A DNA stretch of 64,000 nt from Owenia fusiformis. Its lineage: Eukaryota; Annelida; Polychaeta; Sabellida; Oweniidae. Below are positions 46,250 to 59,320 of this stretch, piece by piece; position 1 is the first letter of the stretch; every line of letters begins with the position of its first letter. Under the pieces are notes generated by a model. That model worked only from the letters and a program-made list of their open reading frames with translations. It did not search any database and was not told the origin of the DNA. The stretch is from contig CAIIXF020000011.1 in the NCBI GenBank assembly GCA_903813345.2, forward strand, positions 13,251,754-13,315,753, read 5' to 3'. Both the position numbers and the translations under genes were made by a program.

Positions 46250-49200
46250 CTCTCACAGAGAGCTTCATTGTAACTTATGTTTGAAACCTGAGTCATTTTA
46301 TACAGATATTTGTGTATGCATGTGGCAGTTATGGTATTATATAGCCAGACCTCTTTAATCTGAATGCCATTGGGACCAGCCAATTGTTTTAGATGTATAT
46401 GCGATTCACAAAGGAGTTTATAGGAGGACACGTTATGGAACTGAAAATGTGTTCATTTTGAAAGGTGTTCAGATTGGAGAGGTGTTTGAATGGTATAAGA
46501 TTTACAGTATTTAAAGAATATGGTATATTATGTTATCATTAAATGTGAAAATGATTGCATTTGGTTAACAAGAAAATAGTTAATTTGAGGTTTTCTGTGT
46601 GGGCTTGTTACTGGACAGATACTTCTGAAGTAATGCAGATTTATTCTTAAAAAGTTTTGCTTTAAATTGAGTCTGTGATTTAAAAGTCTGATTTTTGGTT
46701 CACTATATTCTAGTCTCAAGCCATTGTGATCTTTTGGGATCGTGAGCCATTGGAATGGGTCCAAAGACTCGATACAAGAGTATGGGATGAATATGGATTA
46801 AGCTGGTTTTGAGCTTAAGTTATTTATCAAGATATATTCTTTGAATTATGTACAGGCTCATATGCTCACGTGGCTCAGGAGAATCCGAACAAAGTTTAAA
46901 GACAAGATGAATCTGCATTAATTCAGAGGTGGTTAAGTCATATGTAAATTGTACATAAGAAATGGATATATTTAATAGATTATATATTGTGTGCTGTGTG
47001 TCAAAACTCAATGATTTATGACTAGGATTAATGGAATGTAAAAAGATAATTTTCAACTTGTATGCTATCCGTAGCAGATTCAGCATTGTATATTACATTT
47101 TTTATTTTACTCTAACTTTATCCCATCATCTTTTAACTGTAACAGGGTGTATGTTTGTATTTACACCAGAAAATTTGGTAATCAGTTCTTTTGCATATCA
47201 TTATACAAATCTTCAATCATCATGCCTTTCACAATTGTAATTTTGCATTTGTTCGTAGCGCCATCTTTCTTATCTATGTAGATGTTACTGCGAATTAATG
47301 AAGTAAATTTCTACCCTTTATCCCCATAATTACCCTTAATACCCATAATTGCCCGTAATTCCCATAATAATCACTCTCTGATTATGGAAGATTATTTTAC
47401 AATTTTAATGTTGGGGATCTTAGTGCTGTCAGCTTTCATGGCCTTTTATGGGAGTTTTAATTTGAACTGAGTATAGGAAAAAATACTGGATCAAGAAATC
47501 CATGTATTTCAATAATCAAGAGTTTATGAATTCAAACTTTTGCAAAGAGTAATTGTTACTGCTAGTGAATTGAGTGGTATCATAAGGGAAAAAGCCCTTA
47601 GTATTGTGACTAGAAATGTAGTAGCCTCGAAATTTTCCAAATTAGCAATAATGCAAAATAGCTTAATGCTTTATTTTTTGTCTGGATGCAAAAGATTGTG
47701 AAATCCAAATATCGATAATGTACTGTATAAATTTTGGAATCTTTTTTTGGTGCCAATGTGATAATGCACATGCATAAATTATTTGACTGAATTTTGATAT
47801 CATGATGTATAATTTCCCAAAGTGCATCAAACAAATTGGAATTTGTATATTATACATGCATTTTGTATAATGAATATCTTGGTGTCGCAAGGGGAGACAA
47901 TAATAGCCTTGTGTTCACCTAACTACTTTAATTTTATTAACATAAAACTTGAAATTTGAAGAACTGTAGCATGAAAATTGTTCATTTTGTGAAAATCCAG
48001 TTGCACATGAAATTGTCTCGTTTTACAAGATTGCCATAGACAGAACATTCCAGACAGGACAAGATGGTCATGTGATCAAATTCATGGAAATATCATATGA
48101 CCATATTTGGAGTTCATTTATTATTGATTGTTGTGAATTATCAAACAATTAGATAATATTGATTTATGTTAAATTGTGAGATTATTTTATGTTTGTTATG
48201 AGTGTAAATTTTGTCAATGAGTTGTCTTTTTTAACAAAATTGTGAGAATGTGTAACACTTTAGCTTTGTGGTTTTGAAGACAATATATTACCATAGCAAC
48301 TGTGGACCTTGTTAGAAAACACAATCTAAAATCTGTAAGCTTTTACATTTGGTTTTGCCACAGGTTCATTTTCAGGTTCGTTATCTGTATGCTATGAATG
48401 TTGTGTGACATCTGAAGATTTTCTCATATCCTCGGGTAAATTCATTAAAATCTGTGATTGAGAGCAATTGAGAGGCGACTAATATCATTGTCATTTACAA
48501 CTTGTGGATAGAATTATTCAGTTGCTTTAATTTAATTCTATGAAAAAGTGGTCTACTGTCATATGCACGCCTAGTATTGTGGGACAATATTTCAACAATC
48601 CATGTGCAATCAATAAATAGAAATCCAAAGTTTCCTTGATTGAGAATTTCGCCTTCTCAGGGATATAAATGTTTGCTTTTACAAGTGTACAGGTATAAAT
48701 GAATGTTTTAACTCAAACTTTCTGGATAAGTCATTTTTGCATTAAGAACCCTGTCCCTCCATAGAGGCTATCTTTGGAGAACACGTTGACCAGAACTTGT
48801 TGAGACTGATTTTTCGCACTTTAATACACTTAAACTTTTACTTCGCTTCACCATCAATACCTTCCCACTCATTCATATACTTTCTCCACATGATATGTAT
48901 TTGATAGATCATTTTTCACATTGATTATGATTAGGTAGTTATCTCAATTAGTGATATTACTTCCACATTACACTGTTCAACTATCTGAGGGGGTTAATTG
49001 TCTGTGTTACCTGCATGGATCAAAATTTTAGGTTTCGTAACTTGCTCAGAGGTTTCTATCTCCGATCATTAGTTTATCATTTGCAAGGATTCTAATGGAG
49101 ATTGTTATTTGATGTTCTTCAAGCAAGCTTGTCCTAACATCCTGTTAATTTTAAGCATTGAAAAACTCATAAATATCTCATTTGCAATTGTGAAAACCTT

Positions 49201-51261
49201 TTGAGGTAATGGTAATTTTCTAGCATGGCGTTTCCTCTGGTGTTATGCATTTCTATTATCATTTCGGAAGTGCAGTTATGTGATTGAGGGTCAGGTTTCT
49301 ATTGAGGCTTGTTTTTCTAATGCAATAGTCATTATAGATATCATCACAATAATTAATTAGACAATACCCGTATCTGGTACATGGTATACTAATACTATTG
49401 TCTCTTGACAAGGGAAATCTCTGTTGAAACATTCTAAAATAGAGCTTTCTCATTACCACCTTTCTCCATGTAAGGCATGTACATTTCCATTTGCCCATAT
49501 AAGGAGTTGATTTATGACTGGTTCCGTTCAGAAGGAGTTAAAACTTAACAATATTCAGAAAATTCGAAATTTCAACATTCAAAATTATTTCAAGCTAAGA
49601 AATATTACTTGGTTTTATACAAATAAAATAATTCCAATTATATCAGTGATGTGTACTTAAAATATTACACTGGGTGTTTATGTTAACAGGGGTTAAGTTG
49701 CGGTGATTTATTATCCACATTTAGCCAGAGGACGCTATACTGTCATGTGTATACATACTCATGAAATCAAATGTTGTATTCCATTTGAGTTAAGTATTTA
49801 ATCATGATATTTAAATAGCCTGGATGTGCATGATTGTCTTAGCATTTTTAATTGAAATTAACAGTGAAATTCACTCTCTGCATTAAATTCAGTTGGTTAG
49901 TTCATGTTTGAGAAATTGATGTAATGAATTAGTATATTTGATACACGAGTGTGACACTTGTTGTAACAAGACTTATTTGTATGCAAGCATTTGTTTAGAA
50001 TATCATTTCACATTGTTACCTGGTATAATGTTGTCTCAAATAACATGTTAAAATCATGTAAATTACAATATGAGGAAAATCAAACATGGATTTGGATCTG
50101 CCAAATAGTGAACATTAAAGTTGAAGTCTCAATAACATTTGCAAGATTCATGAAGAATTTTGAATTTCTAAAAGTCCCAACATTTTCAGAAATAGCTGCA
50201 TTTTGGATTGTAACTGTTGTAGCTTTAATCAGTTCCAAAGCGGTCAAATGAAATCATAAATAGAAAATGTCAATCTAGCTATTGTATTGGCAACTTGCAA
50301 TGTTTATCAAGATAGGCAACTTACAAATAAGGCAACTTACAATATGAACATGAAATGATTTGAAAACATATTTAGTTTTATGTCCAAAAACAGTATCAAT
50401 GCTCATAGTGCCCCAAACAAAAAGTTGTATGTTTGGGCACTAGCTGTAGATTATTTTATTTAACAGTTTTTTAACGTGTATGTAATGCAAACTAACCTGA
50501 CTCTATTAGAAATCTCTAGAAATCACTTTTTTCTTATATTCATACTACTATTGAATATTTAGTAGCATTATTGTGAAGCTTAAAAGTAGCAGGTCAGCTC
50601 TGTAATATATTTTATTATGTTATTTGTAATATCTGAGTTGGTTAACGTTAAAGGCTACCTTGGATATTTAAATTTTTAGCCAAGTATATTTGATACTTTG
50701 TACCCATTGCATCAAATATCTTGTTTAGGTATTTTTGTGACTGAAGACCAATGCTTGTATTATGTGTTTTAAGCAATTTAGGTCATTTGAAATGCTGAAA
50801 TTTTACCATATAAGCAGAAATTGCCAAGTCATTATGTTCTAATTGGTACCATAATTATTCATTTATGGCACCAACAAGATTTGGAAGCTTATGAAAATTC
50901 CACCATTTTACCAAGCAAAAAGCATTTAAAACTAGCCAACTTTGCATCGTTTCATAAAAATTCATTCATGAGGTACATTTCCGAGCTGATCCTGCATAGT
51001 TTCTGACATCTCATTTAGTGAAACCGTCCAATTGTATCACGAGTTTAAACTCAAGAATGTCATTTTAGACAAGTTTACAATAATTGTATTTATTCTTAAC
51101 AGTACTGTTATTCAATGACCAATCTGTGGAAATAGAGTGGCTATACCAGTCTGTACAAATGTAAGCTAATCAATCCACTTCAATTGTTCGCCACATACAT
51201 TTTGTCTTGCACATAATCTCATGGGGCAATACAATCTCATTGGTCAATTTTTCAACAATAT
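46250..51261. other. Intergenic region or long 3' UTR after tubby gene
   Basis: AT-rich, non-repetitive to the eye except for a short CCCATAATTACCC-type repeat at about 47,320-47,370. Many short frames lack motifs. No gene recognised. Confidence 0.5.
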
Positions 51262-52151
51262 CACCCTTGGTATACGCAGCTAACGAAAATTGACCGGCAC
51301 GGGTCAAAAGCTGGACCGGCACGGGTTAACGGTTTTATTTGAATTTAAAATAGCCATAACTTGCTCAATAATGACTTCCTCGTGTCTAATTTGAAATATA
51401 TGGTGCCTCCCGATGCTTTTAAGTACCCCAATTTTTTACAGATTTTTAAACGGACCAAAACTCTCTAAATGCGCATTTATGCTCTTTTCTCTCGAGAACG
51501 GCTGTCTCATTTTCACGATAACTTTTATTTAGTACTTCTAACATATAAGATCTATTTTTCCCCATCAAGGTATGATGTAAATGACATGCTATTTACATCT
51601 TGTGAGTTTCAATGACGCGCGTTTGATTTTATAAAAAATGCCAAACTTTGTGACAAAGAATTTCATCCTGCTTGCAGTGAGAAGACGGACCGGTTCGGGG
51701 CAATCTGCTTGCAGAGAGAAGACGGACCGGTTCGGGGCAATAGCTGATGAAATTCTTTGTCACAAAGTTTGGCATTTTTTATAAAATCAAACGCGCGTCA
51801 TTGAAACTCACAATATGTAAATAGCATGTCATTTACATCATACCTTGATGGGGAAAAATAGATCTTATATGTTGGAAGTACTAAATAAAAGTTATCGTGA
51901 AAATGAGACAGTCGTTCTCGAGAGAAAAGAGCATAAATGCGCATTTAGAGAGTTTTGGTCCGTTTAAAAATCTGTAAAAAATTGGGGTACTTAAAAGCAT
52001 CGGGAGGCATCATATATTTCAAATTAGACACGAGGAAGTCAATATTGAGCAAGTTATGGCTGTTTTAAATTCAAATAAAACCGTTAACCCGTGCCGGTCC
52101 AGCTTTTGACCCGTGCCGGTCAATTTTCGTTAGCTGCGTATACCAAGGGTG
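51262..52151. mobile_element. 890-bp near-perfect palindrome, CAC...GTG ends, 5-bp target duplication
   Basis: Left arm 51262-51667 and right arm 51746-52151, both 406 bases, differ at only a handful of positions by eye. The ends are CACCCTTGGTATACGC and GCGTATACCAAGGGTG. AATAT is duplicated at 51257-51261 and 52152-52156. The 78-base spacer is two 37-base copies of CTGCTTGCAG...GAAGACGGACCGGTTCGGGG plus AGCT. Subterminal GACCGGCACGGGT occurs twice per arm. No coding. Confidence 0.9.
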
Positions 52152-52156
52152 AATAT

Positions 52157-52921
52157 ATGATAATGACAAAAATACATTGTGTAATAAGAGCTTCTGAAAT
52201 TACTCCACTGTTTAAGCTTGTTTACAGTTTCGAGAAAATCCTTACAATTTCCAAGAAAATCTACCCAAATGAGGGATCAATTTGAACGAGACATAAAACG
52301 TAAATGAGGTTTTATTGTCTCTATGAGATGTATATGAATGTATGTGGAAAATGCATGACCAAGCCTGTCATTGATGATTTTGTCCTCTATAGAATAGCAC
52401 TTGTACCATCATCTACAGACAAAATAAACATGTGTCTCAATATAAAAATAATGTTTTGTGCAATCTTTTTAATACAGTATTGTAAAGGGATGTAAAATGT
52501 CCATGTAGGCTATTGCTGGACAAATGGCTGAAATGAATGGTAGCCAATCACAAAGATGCCAATGACCTGCTGTCCTCAAATGAATAAAGTGTTGCCCAAT
52601 TTAAGAATGTAGTAGTAGTCCGGACATGGTTACAGATGCATGTCACACATTTTCCAAAAGATCTGCACTATGCCATCAGTTGGAGAAAATTCAAAGTGAT
52701 CAATATGTGCAAAAGCTCCTTATAAATGTGGTGACCTCAGAGAATTTAATGCATCTAGTTTTTCTCAAATAAAGTATAAGCCTTATTGGAATTTTAAGAA
52801 AATAGACATGAAAAGGAATGACATTTTACATCACCTGGAGTTAAGGTTTTTACAATCATTGTTAAAGGATTAGTTATTTTATCACTATTTTGGTTCCGAT
52901 TTCTGTCAGTTGAATGCGCTA
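52157..52921. other. 3' flank of the EXTL2-like gene
   Basis: No repeats recognised. TTTTATT at about 52,311 reads AATAAAA on the minus strand and could be its polyadenylation signal, giving a 3' UTR of about 600 bases. Confidence 0.35.
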
Positions 52922-53427
52922 TCATTGCCGTTTTAAATGAGCAAATGCATTGTAAGGTGCTATGATGAATGGATTACCCTTGAGTGGAAGGTAACCAAAA
53001 TATTCTACAAACTGTCTAATGCATTTAGTCCTCTGATCAGCATGGTCTGGACGGATTGATAGACTTTTATGGGTGCTGAATACAGATTGGACCCCATGGG
53101 GTGTTTCTACCAGCACTCCACTAAAAGAGCCTGTATGGTTTGCAATGAGAAAATTCATAAGTATGTCTTCGCAATTTGTGTACTTATCCACAATGTCTAG
53201 TAATTCGGGAGGGGCATTTTGGTACATTTTCAAGTATTCTCTGTGTAGGAATCCAACATTAAGCACCATGCTGTAGTTTTTTGCAGGATTCCATTGGTAT
53301 TGATAGCTGGCGCTTACACCTCTGCCATGGAATCCCACAATGCAATAGGGCATCGTTTGCCATGCTTGTAGCGCCATCTGCACATAATCATCTTCAACTA
53401 TGCAATCATCATTCATCATTAACACAG
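52922..53427 (-). CDS. EXTL2: EXTL2-like gene, exon 2 (metal-binding motif and C-terminal half of GT64 domain)
   Basis: Acceptor ctatttcag, 506 coding bases ending in TGA at 52924-52922. Contains AVLMMNDD, IVGFHGRG, YSMVL, NCEDILMNF and the C-terminal CIRQFVEYFGYLPL block that aligns with human EXTL2. Confidence 0.95.
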
Positions 53428-54169
53428 CTGAAATAGAAGATAAATCATCAAATCAATATGCTTGGTTACATTGAAACTTGATTATTCAATGAGTTTTTAT
53501 TCAATTCATATTCAACTTCTTGAGTTACATTTATGAATTATGGCAAATGTAAAGTGGCATTTTATTATCCATGTTCTCACTTTTTTGACAACGAGAAAAT
53601 AAGCATAACAAGGAATAATCCTGAGCCAAAAAATATTCTAAATTTGAAGCAATTTTTTGTTTAGCCTGCTCGCTAGATCTAATTCTCTATCTTTACTTAC
53701 CTTCTGTAAGGATATGAGAAAACACTCTGAAGCGATTATTCAATGAATTTGTGTTTTGTGGGAGAAAAGCAATATCCAAATGTGGGGAAGCGGTCCTTAT
53801 TGATTCATCATCCGGTATCTTTACACCAGGATTGTTCCATACTACAAGAACTTTCTTGATATTCCTCACGTGGTCCCAATGTTTTAAACCGTTTAGAAGC
53901 GTATCTGTTCTGTTGTGATTGAGTATAACGAGCGTAAATCCATCTGGGATTTGTGGGGATGATTCGCACAATGAATCGACTCGACTGCCCGGGATACTAT
54001 CGTCTTTTTCGAGAAATGTTCGTACTTTTATGGAGGATTTCTCTTTCCACTTTGTACCTTTGTATGATATTAGAGAAAACAAAGCAACATTATACACAAC
54101 AAAGCTTAGAACTATTTGTGAAAAAGTACAAGAGTGCCGTTTTGTTGTCCATCTTGAATAACTAATCAT
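52922..54169 (-). CDS. EXTL2: EXTL2-like alpha-1,4-N-acetylhexosaminyltransferase (GT64), two exons, 324 aa
   Basis: EXTL2-type enzymes are type II Golgi/ER membrane proteins that transfer HexNAc to the glycosaminoglycan-protein linkage region; family knowledge. Exon 1 is 54169-53701 and exon 2 is 53427-52922, with donor gtaagtaa, acceptor ctatttcag, and a split codon giving LTEAVLMMNDD. Residues about 15-36 form a signal anchor. The GT64 domain starts about residue 77 (FTLVILNHNRTDTLL), followed by KVLVVWNN. The DxD-type metal-binding block is MMNDD (162-164), where vertebrate EXTL2 has DDD. NCEDILMNF (about 241-249) matches NCDDIAMNF, and DHADQRTKCI matches the HALQRSYCI region. Length equals human EXTL2 (330). 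Sequons at N86 and N253 (NRT, NHT). It is convergent with the tubby gene. Confidence 0.93.
53428..53700 (-). other. Intron of the EXTL2-like gene
   Basis: A 273-base phase-1 intron with canonical gtaagt...tttcag ends. I see nothing else in it. Confidence 0.9.
53701..54169 (-). CDS. EXTL2: EXTL2-like gene, exon 1 (signal anchor and N-terminal half of GT64 domain)
   Basis: ATG at 54169, 469 coding bases ending CTTACAGAAG before gtaagtaaag. Contains the basic-flanked hydrophobic segment IVLSFVVYNVALFSLI and the NRTD and VVWNN motifs. Ends in phase 1. Confidence 0.93.
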
Positions 54170-54509
54170 CTTTAACTAACATTAGCTTCATATTTTAGCT
54201 TAGTGAAGACTGAGACTTGTTAACGGCTATTATAAGCAGTATACCCATTGAGAACAGCCCAAAAACGGACGACGCCTACTTTGAATCGTATTAATTGAAC
54301 ACATTAGTTTTGCACCACATTTTGACTATCGCGTCTTGGAGTCACCAATGGCGTGAATTGAGGGATTGTAATGCCAATGTTTCAGGGTGTTCATGGAAGT
54401 ATGAGAAGATCCTTTAAGAAGTACTTTATAGTAAATGCCCTGGGGTCGCCATTCATCACATTTAAAAAGGCCAGGTGACAATACTTCCAAGTTGCAAATA
54501 GTTTGTTGC

Positions 54510-54760
54510 CAGTTTCACTACCAGATGGCTAATTTGGCTCAGATAACATGGCAGATAGAGAAAAGGGGTACCGGTCCTCTAAATTGCCATGGCATATCTT
54601 GAAAAAAGTTCTAAACTTTGATATTCATTATATTTAAGAGGTTCATATAACCTCTTTGAGTTTGAAAATTACACAATTAAAAATATGTCCAGTAAAACAA
54701 AATATTATCTGTCCAAATACATCAAAGATATTTTATTTTTTTGTACTTCCACCATGGGCT
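54510..54760. repeat. Dispersed repeat related to 27480-27760
   Basis: GCCAGTTTCACTACCAGATG, ATAACATGGCAG and AAAATATGTCCAGTAAAA match the intron copy in the same order. It lies about 350 bases upstream of the EXTL2-like start. Confidence 0.6.
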
Positions 54761-55641
54761 CTATGCGTAACGTAGGGGAATCCCGGATGAACCTATTGTT
54801 TTTATGTCAGCATTAGAGATGATAGCATTTTGTTATAGGCACCAGTAATGTATAGACTAAAACATTTTGAAATATAAATAAACATCATTTTTATCATCAG
54901 AATTCTCAAAGAGAAAATAATTTTCTTTCCAGTTCGAATCCTACAAAAGTTGTACATCAAGTAAGATGTGTGGGGTTCGGACACAGGCACAAGATATGCC
55001 CTTGGCCATTTCAAACGAATCATAATTACGTACAAGCATCTATTTTGCACCCTGAATTTTCTTTTTTAATGGGAGTCATGTAATCTTATGTAACTCTATG
55101 TAATTTCTTTTGTTATTTTATCTTATGTAACATTACGTGTGATTATACAATATACTTTCTACAGCTCCAAACACTTATTTGTTGTTTCATTTATTTAAAA
55201 TGGGAGTCAAACTATTCTAAGGCACACACTGTCCTCATGACAACATTTTGTGATAATTTTATCATCTCGCAAACACTTGCTAGTTCAATTTGTGCTTTCG
55301 AAAAAACGCATCTCAAAGTTTCACTTGATGGTTTTAACTTTTAATACAACTAAAATCAAAATGTTACACACACACGTCCTGTACTTTTAAATTGATATTA
55401 GGGTACTGTAACCCAGTTGCAGATATCTAGGGTGAAGAATCCATTACATTACTGGAAATAATGATGTCCAATCCAATGTAGCAGACTGTCTCATCCTTCT
55501 TCTCGTACCGGAGGCATAGCAGGGTAGTTTAGCGCACGTCTATAAAAACACGAACAATGAGGCTACTATAGTTTGTGCAATATAAATGAAGAAACCGCCC
55601 TAAATAAATGATATCCCGAAACCTTACACACGGCTGTATAT
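54761..55641. other. No gene recognised
   Basis: AT-rich DNA with short frames lacking motifs. Confidence 0.5.
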
Positions 55642-57547
55642 CACGGTGACCAAGAGTTAACAGTGCAAATCGGCCCGGTCGTGTTTTTTTTAACTCTTTA
55701 GTCGTGTTTTGTAAGAACATGGGATGCGACATTCGATAGAATGGAGCAAAATGGTAAGAATATTCTATATTTTACTAACTTACATATCTTGACTTCTACC
55801 TAAGATGTTCTTCTTCATACCAACGAATCTATTTTGGGGATAAATCCATCATACTTCATATCAATCGCAATTATATACCAAAAGTGCCAGAAACATGTAC
55901 TTAATTAGCATTTAGTGTTATTTAATCAAGTTTAAACAGACAACCCATTCAACAACGTGGAATAATATTCACTACTCTAAAGATCGTGTAAATATTTTAA
56001 CTGTATTTATCTTAAAATTGCCATAAATGACCGTAAATGTAGAAAGTGGAGTTAACTATGGAGAAGGGACAATATAACGTCATGGACGTGTCTTATAATA
56101 AGCATGTTAACGTTTTGGAATTGTAAAGATAACGTTTTAGACGTGATAAAATTAACGACTTTGAATTGTCTTGTAATATTGTTCACCATGTTTTGTTGCT
56201 TAATAATTTGTCTGTTCTTCTGAAAATAATCGTATTAGTACTAAACACGGGAATATACATTATGTGTCACCCGTTTATTGTTGTAATTTGTAGTCAAGAT
56301 ATGAATAAATAAAAAAGACAGATATATGATTTAACAAGATCAACAGATGTTGTAATTTAATTCGCTAGAAAACTATGTTACACTACAGTTCATAGATCAC
56401 TCATAGAACGATAGCAGCATATGTAGCGTTTTTTACCTATTGCAATTTGAAAATTAAAATTGAAATTGTATTGCATTGTGTGAGGCGAATTAGGGAATAA
56501 CATCGAATCAAATTGTTAAAAATCCTGAGGCAAACCTAATAGATATTGAGCATACGATTTTAATAACGGTGGAGTTATTCCTTACATTAGGTGATCATAT
56601 ATATGCATTTACATGTAGTGCATCACAAACTAAACATTTCCTCTCATTTTAAATAAATTTATTTACGTTCATGACAGGGAAAAGTGAGGTTAAGGCCAAT
56701 AGGGACGTTTTAAAACGTATTTTAGGCAAATTCAAAAATAGCAACGAGCCATTTAATGAGCGACAGGGCAATTAAAAAAATAATATGACTGGTCAAATTT
56801 TCAAAATGACGAGCGACGAGGCAAAGCTCGCTTGCATTAACCATGCGTGTCTGATTCTAACCATTTTGATTTAAGTATCAAATTCGGTAGTGATCCCATA
56901 GATCAATCTTGACATATTATGTCGTACATTTGATTATTGTTAATCATTTATAATTAAGATAGTGTCACTCAGACAACAACTTCTTCCACATTGTGATCAT
57001 TTTTTGGGAAATACATAATGTTAATTGTGCTGTTTCCCACTTCCAAATCGTTAAACCTCAATGTCTCTACACGTCTAGAACGTTTCACTAACAGGTCAAC
57101 GTCATTAACCGCAATCTTTTCAACACGTCTAAAGAGTTTAATCTAAAAAATATTATTCGGTCAATTGCTACTTATTTAAGCTCTTCTAACTTTTGATTTT
57201 CGCACATATTGTGAATGCTTTCCTTATGAATCGATGTATTCATTGAATACAAGTCAGGCAAGTGATTTTCAGGCAAAAATATGTATAACACTGACAGAAT
57301 TGCTCATTTCCCGATATAACAAGACTATAGCATACGATTCGTGCAAATAACACGTTTACGAATACCTGAAGTTAAGATATATAGTATGGAAAGCAATATA
57401 AATTACTTACTTTTACATAAAGTCAAGTGACAGCAATTTCATGACCAAATTTATCAACCTACCTCTCAAATTTTCAACAAAACACGACTAAAGAGTTTAA
57501 AAAAACACGACCGGGCCGATTTGCACTGTTAACTCTTGGTCACCGTG
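55642..57547. mobile_element. 1.9-kb Transib-like non-autonomous element (CACGGTG ends, 5-bp duplication)
   Basis: CACGGTGACCAAGAGTTAAC at the left and its exact complement at the right. The TIR of about 80 bases continues through GTGCAAATCGGCCCGGTCGT. TATAT is duplicated at 55637-55641 and 57548-57552. CAC-N-R-TG ends with 5-bp duplications are the hallmark of Transib, the superfamily related to RAG1 recombination signals. The interior is AT-rich and non-coding, so the assignment rests on ends only. I see no nonamer-like motif at a 12 or 23 spacing. Confidence 0.7.
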
Positions 57548-57924
57548 TATATATTGTCTCCCCATCACATACCAATTATCATTAGACATATATCATCGTG
57601 GTTTTTGTCTCATTTACGCCTGGGGAAATGAATAAAGATTTCCAAACACATCTCAACAAAACATACTATTCTCACTCTGGCTGTAAAATAGAATAAGATG
57701 ACATGATCTATTAAGCTCGGATGTACTCATGCAGCGTCGATAACAGTAAAATAAGGAGTATGTCTTTTAAGAAAAGATGTAATAGAAATCTAATACCCCG
57801 GTATCTATTTACATGTTGTTCCTAATGGGTTAAAATTCTGAAAGATGAATGTTTTTCGCAATAGGTGAAACAACGACCATTTTGAATGGGAATGACTTTA
57901 TAGTTGAGTCACTTCTTTGTTTTC

Positions 57925-58272
57925 CAATGTGAGAGTTGTCAAGGGGTTAGTTAAATTTTGTCTAGAGGGAATACGTTGTCCAGGGGATGGGTCACCAATG
58001 GGTAAGTTGTCTATTGGGGATAAGTTGTCCCAGGGATGGGTTTTCATTTGATGAGTTGCCCAGGAGTGACTTGCCTAAAGGGTGAGTTGTCCAGGGGTGA
58101 GTTGTCTTTGGGGAGAGTTGTCTAGGATTGTGTTGTTAGGGGATGAGTTGTCCAGGGATCAGTTGCCAAGGGGAAGAGTCCAGGGATCGGTAGTCGAATG
58201 TGTGAGTTGTTCAGGGGTGATCGACTTATCCAGGGGGTTAGTTGTCTCTAAGATAAGAGTAGTTGTCCAGTG
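57925..58272. repeat. Degenerate GAGTTGTCCAGGGG minisatellite
   Basis: About 16-18 loose units of roughly 19 bases built on GAGTTGTCCAGGGG(A)TGG. The plus-strand open frame over it (58082-58324) is a repeat by-product. Confidence 0.8.
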
Positions 58273-58675
58273 GCACCCATTGCGATTTGAATTAAACGTT
58301 TATGATGACTTGTTGGTTTCTTAATTATTGTGATGAAGCAAACTGATTAGCAATTAGGAGGAGAATAACGTGATATAATCATATAATTAGGAAAACAAAA
58401 CATAATCTAATGATACTGGAAATACTTCTGATTACATCCCCTTCCATTAGTTCGACAATAGGATATCTTTTTCAAACAGCGTGTTGAAACCAGCTTGGTA
58501 CTCGATAAAGGGATTTTTAAAATCCCGATGATTTTTCAATATACCAATTGTTTCTGTTACTATAGTATTCCTATATGGGTCACAAACTATTTTCAATTGA
58601 AGAAAAGTGAAACATCAGAACCAGGAATTTCATCAATTAATTTGAAATGCATTTGCAATGCAATATTTACGATAT

Positions 58676-58713
58676 AATACAATACAATACAATACAATAC
58701 AATACAATACAAT
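58676..58713. repeat. (AATAC)n microsatellite
   Basis: Seven perfect ATACA-type units followed by AATTCAATTC. Such tails often mark the end of a retroposed sequence, but no body is identified on either side with confidence. Confidence 0.8.
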
Positions 58714-58825
58714 TCAATTCTTTCAGTGTCACAAAAATAAAATATTAACTTATATTAACAATGGGTTAGGAGCATCACAAAACACGAATCAGTGAAATCA
58801 CCTGAAAAGTTGAAGGTAACAAAAA

Positions 58826-59320
58826 ATGCATGAAACACATTTTATTTTTGAATTCCAAAATTGGAAAAATGAGATTTTACCCAAATCTAACTGTATTGAT
58901 CGTCCCAAAGAAAAGGCTTATTATATGTTTAATGCTGAGGGTAACATGTGTATCACCTTTGCAAAATACCTTTATGAAATAAGTGAAAAGAGATCAACTA
59001 CATTGTGGGATCCACAGCCTTTACTATCCTTTTGGAATAGTCTCTCAAAAGCGTTAGGTAAAGAGGGCTCTGATACATCAGAATGGATCAACTATATTAA
59101 CAATATAAATATATACATGTAGGCTAATAGTAGTGGTTGGTATATATCTAATGATCAGTCAATCGCATTACACTAGTTTTGTCATTATATGCCATGTAAA
59201 ATTTGCATTGTAAGTTATTGTAATTGTATGTATAGTTTTAGTTTTATTTTATCATGTTTATTTGCTGTAAACGTACCCGAAAGGGATTTTTTAGTACAAT
59301 AAAGCATTGAATAATATATA
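58826..59320 (+). mobile_element. Possible 3' end of a LINE-type retrotransposon
   Basis: A 98-codon frame ending INNINIYM contains FNAEGNMCITFAKYLYEISE, which resembles the C-terminal tail of many LINE ORF2 proteins. It is followed by about 180 bases of 3' sequence, a CCCGAAAGGG stem-loop and AATAAAGCATTGAAT at about 59,300. No reverse transcriptase core lies upstream, so this would be a 5'-truncated copy. It could instead be an unrelated small exon. Confidence 0.35.

Noticed and set aside
55741-55754. ATGGAGCAAAATG followed by a GTAAGA donor as a first exon
   Set aside because: It sits inside the Transib-like element and no matching downstream exon was found.
58082-58324. Cysteine/glycine-rich 80-codon frame
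   Set aside because: It is the translation of the GAGTTGTCCAGGGG minisatellite.
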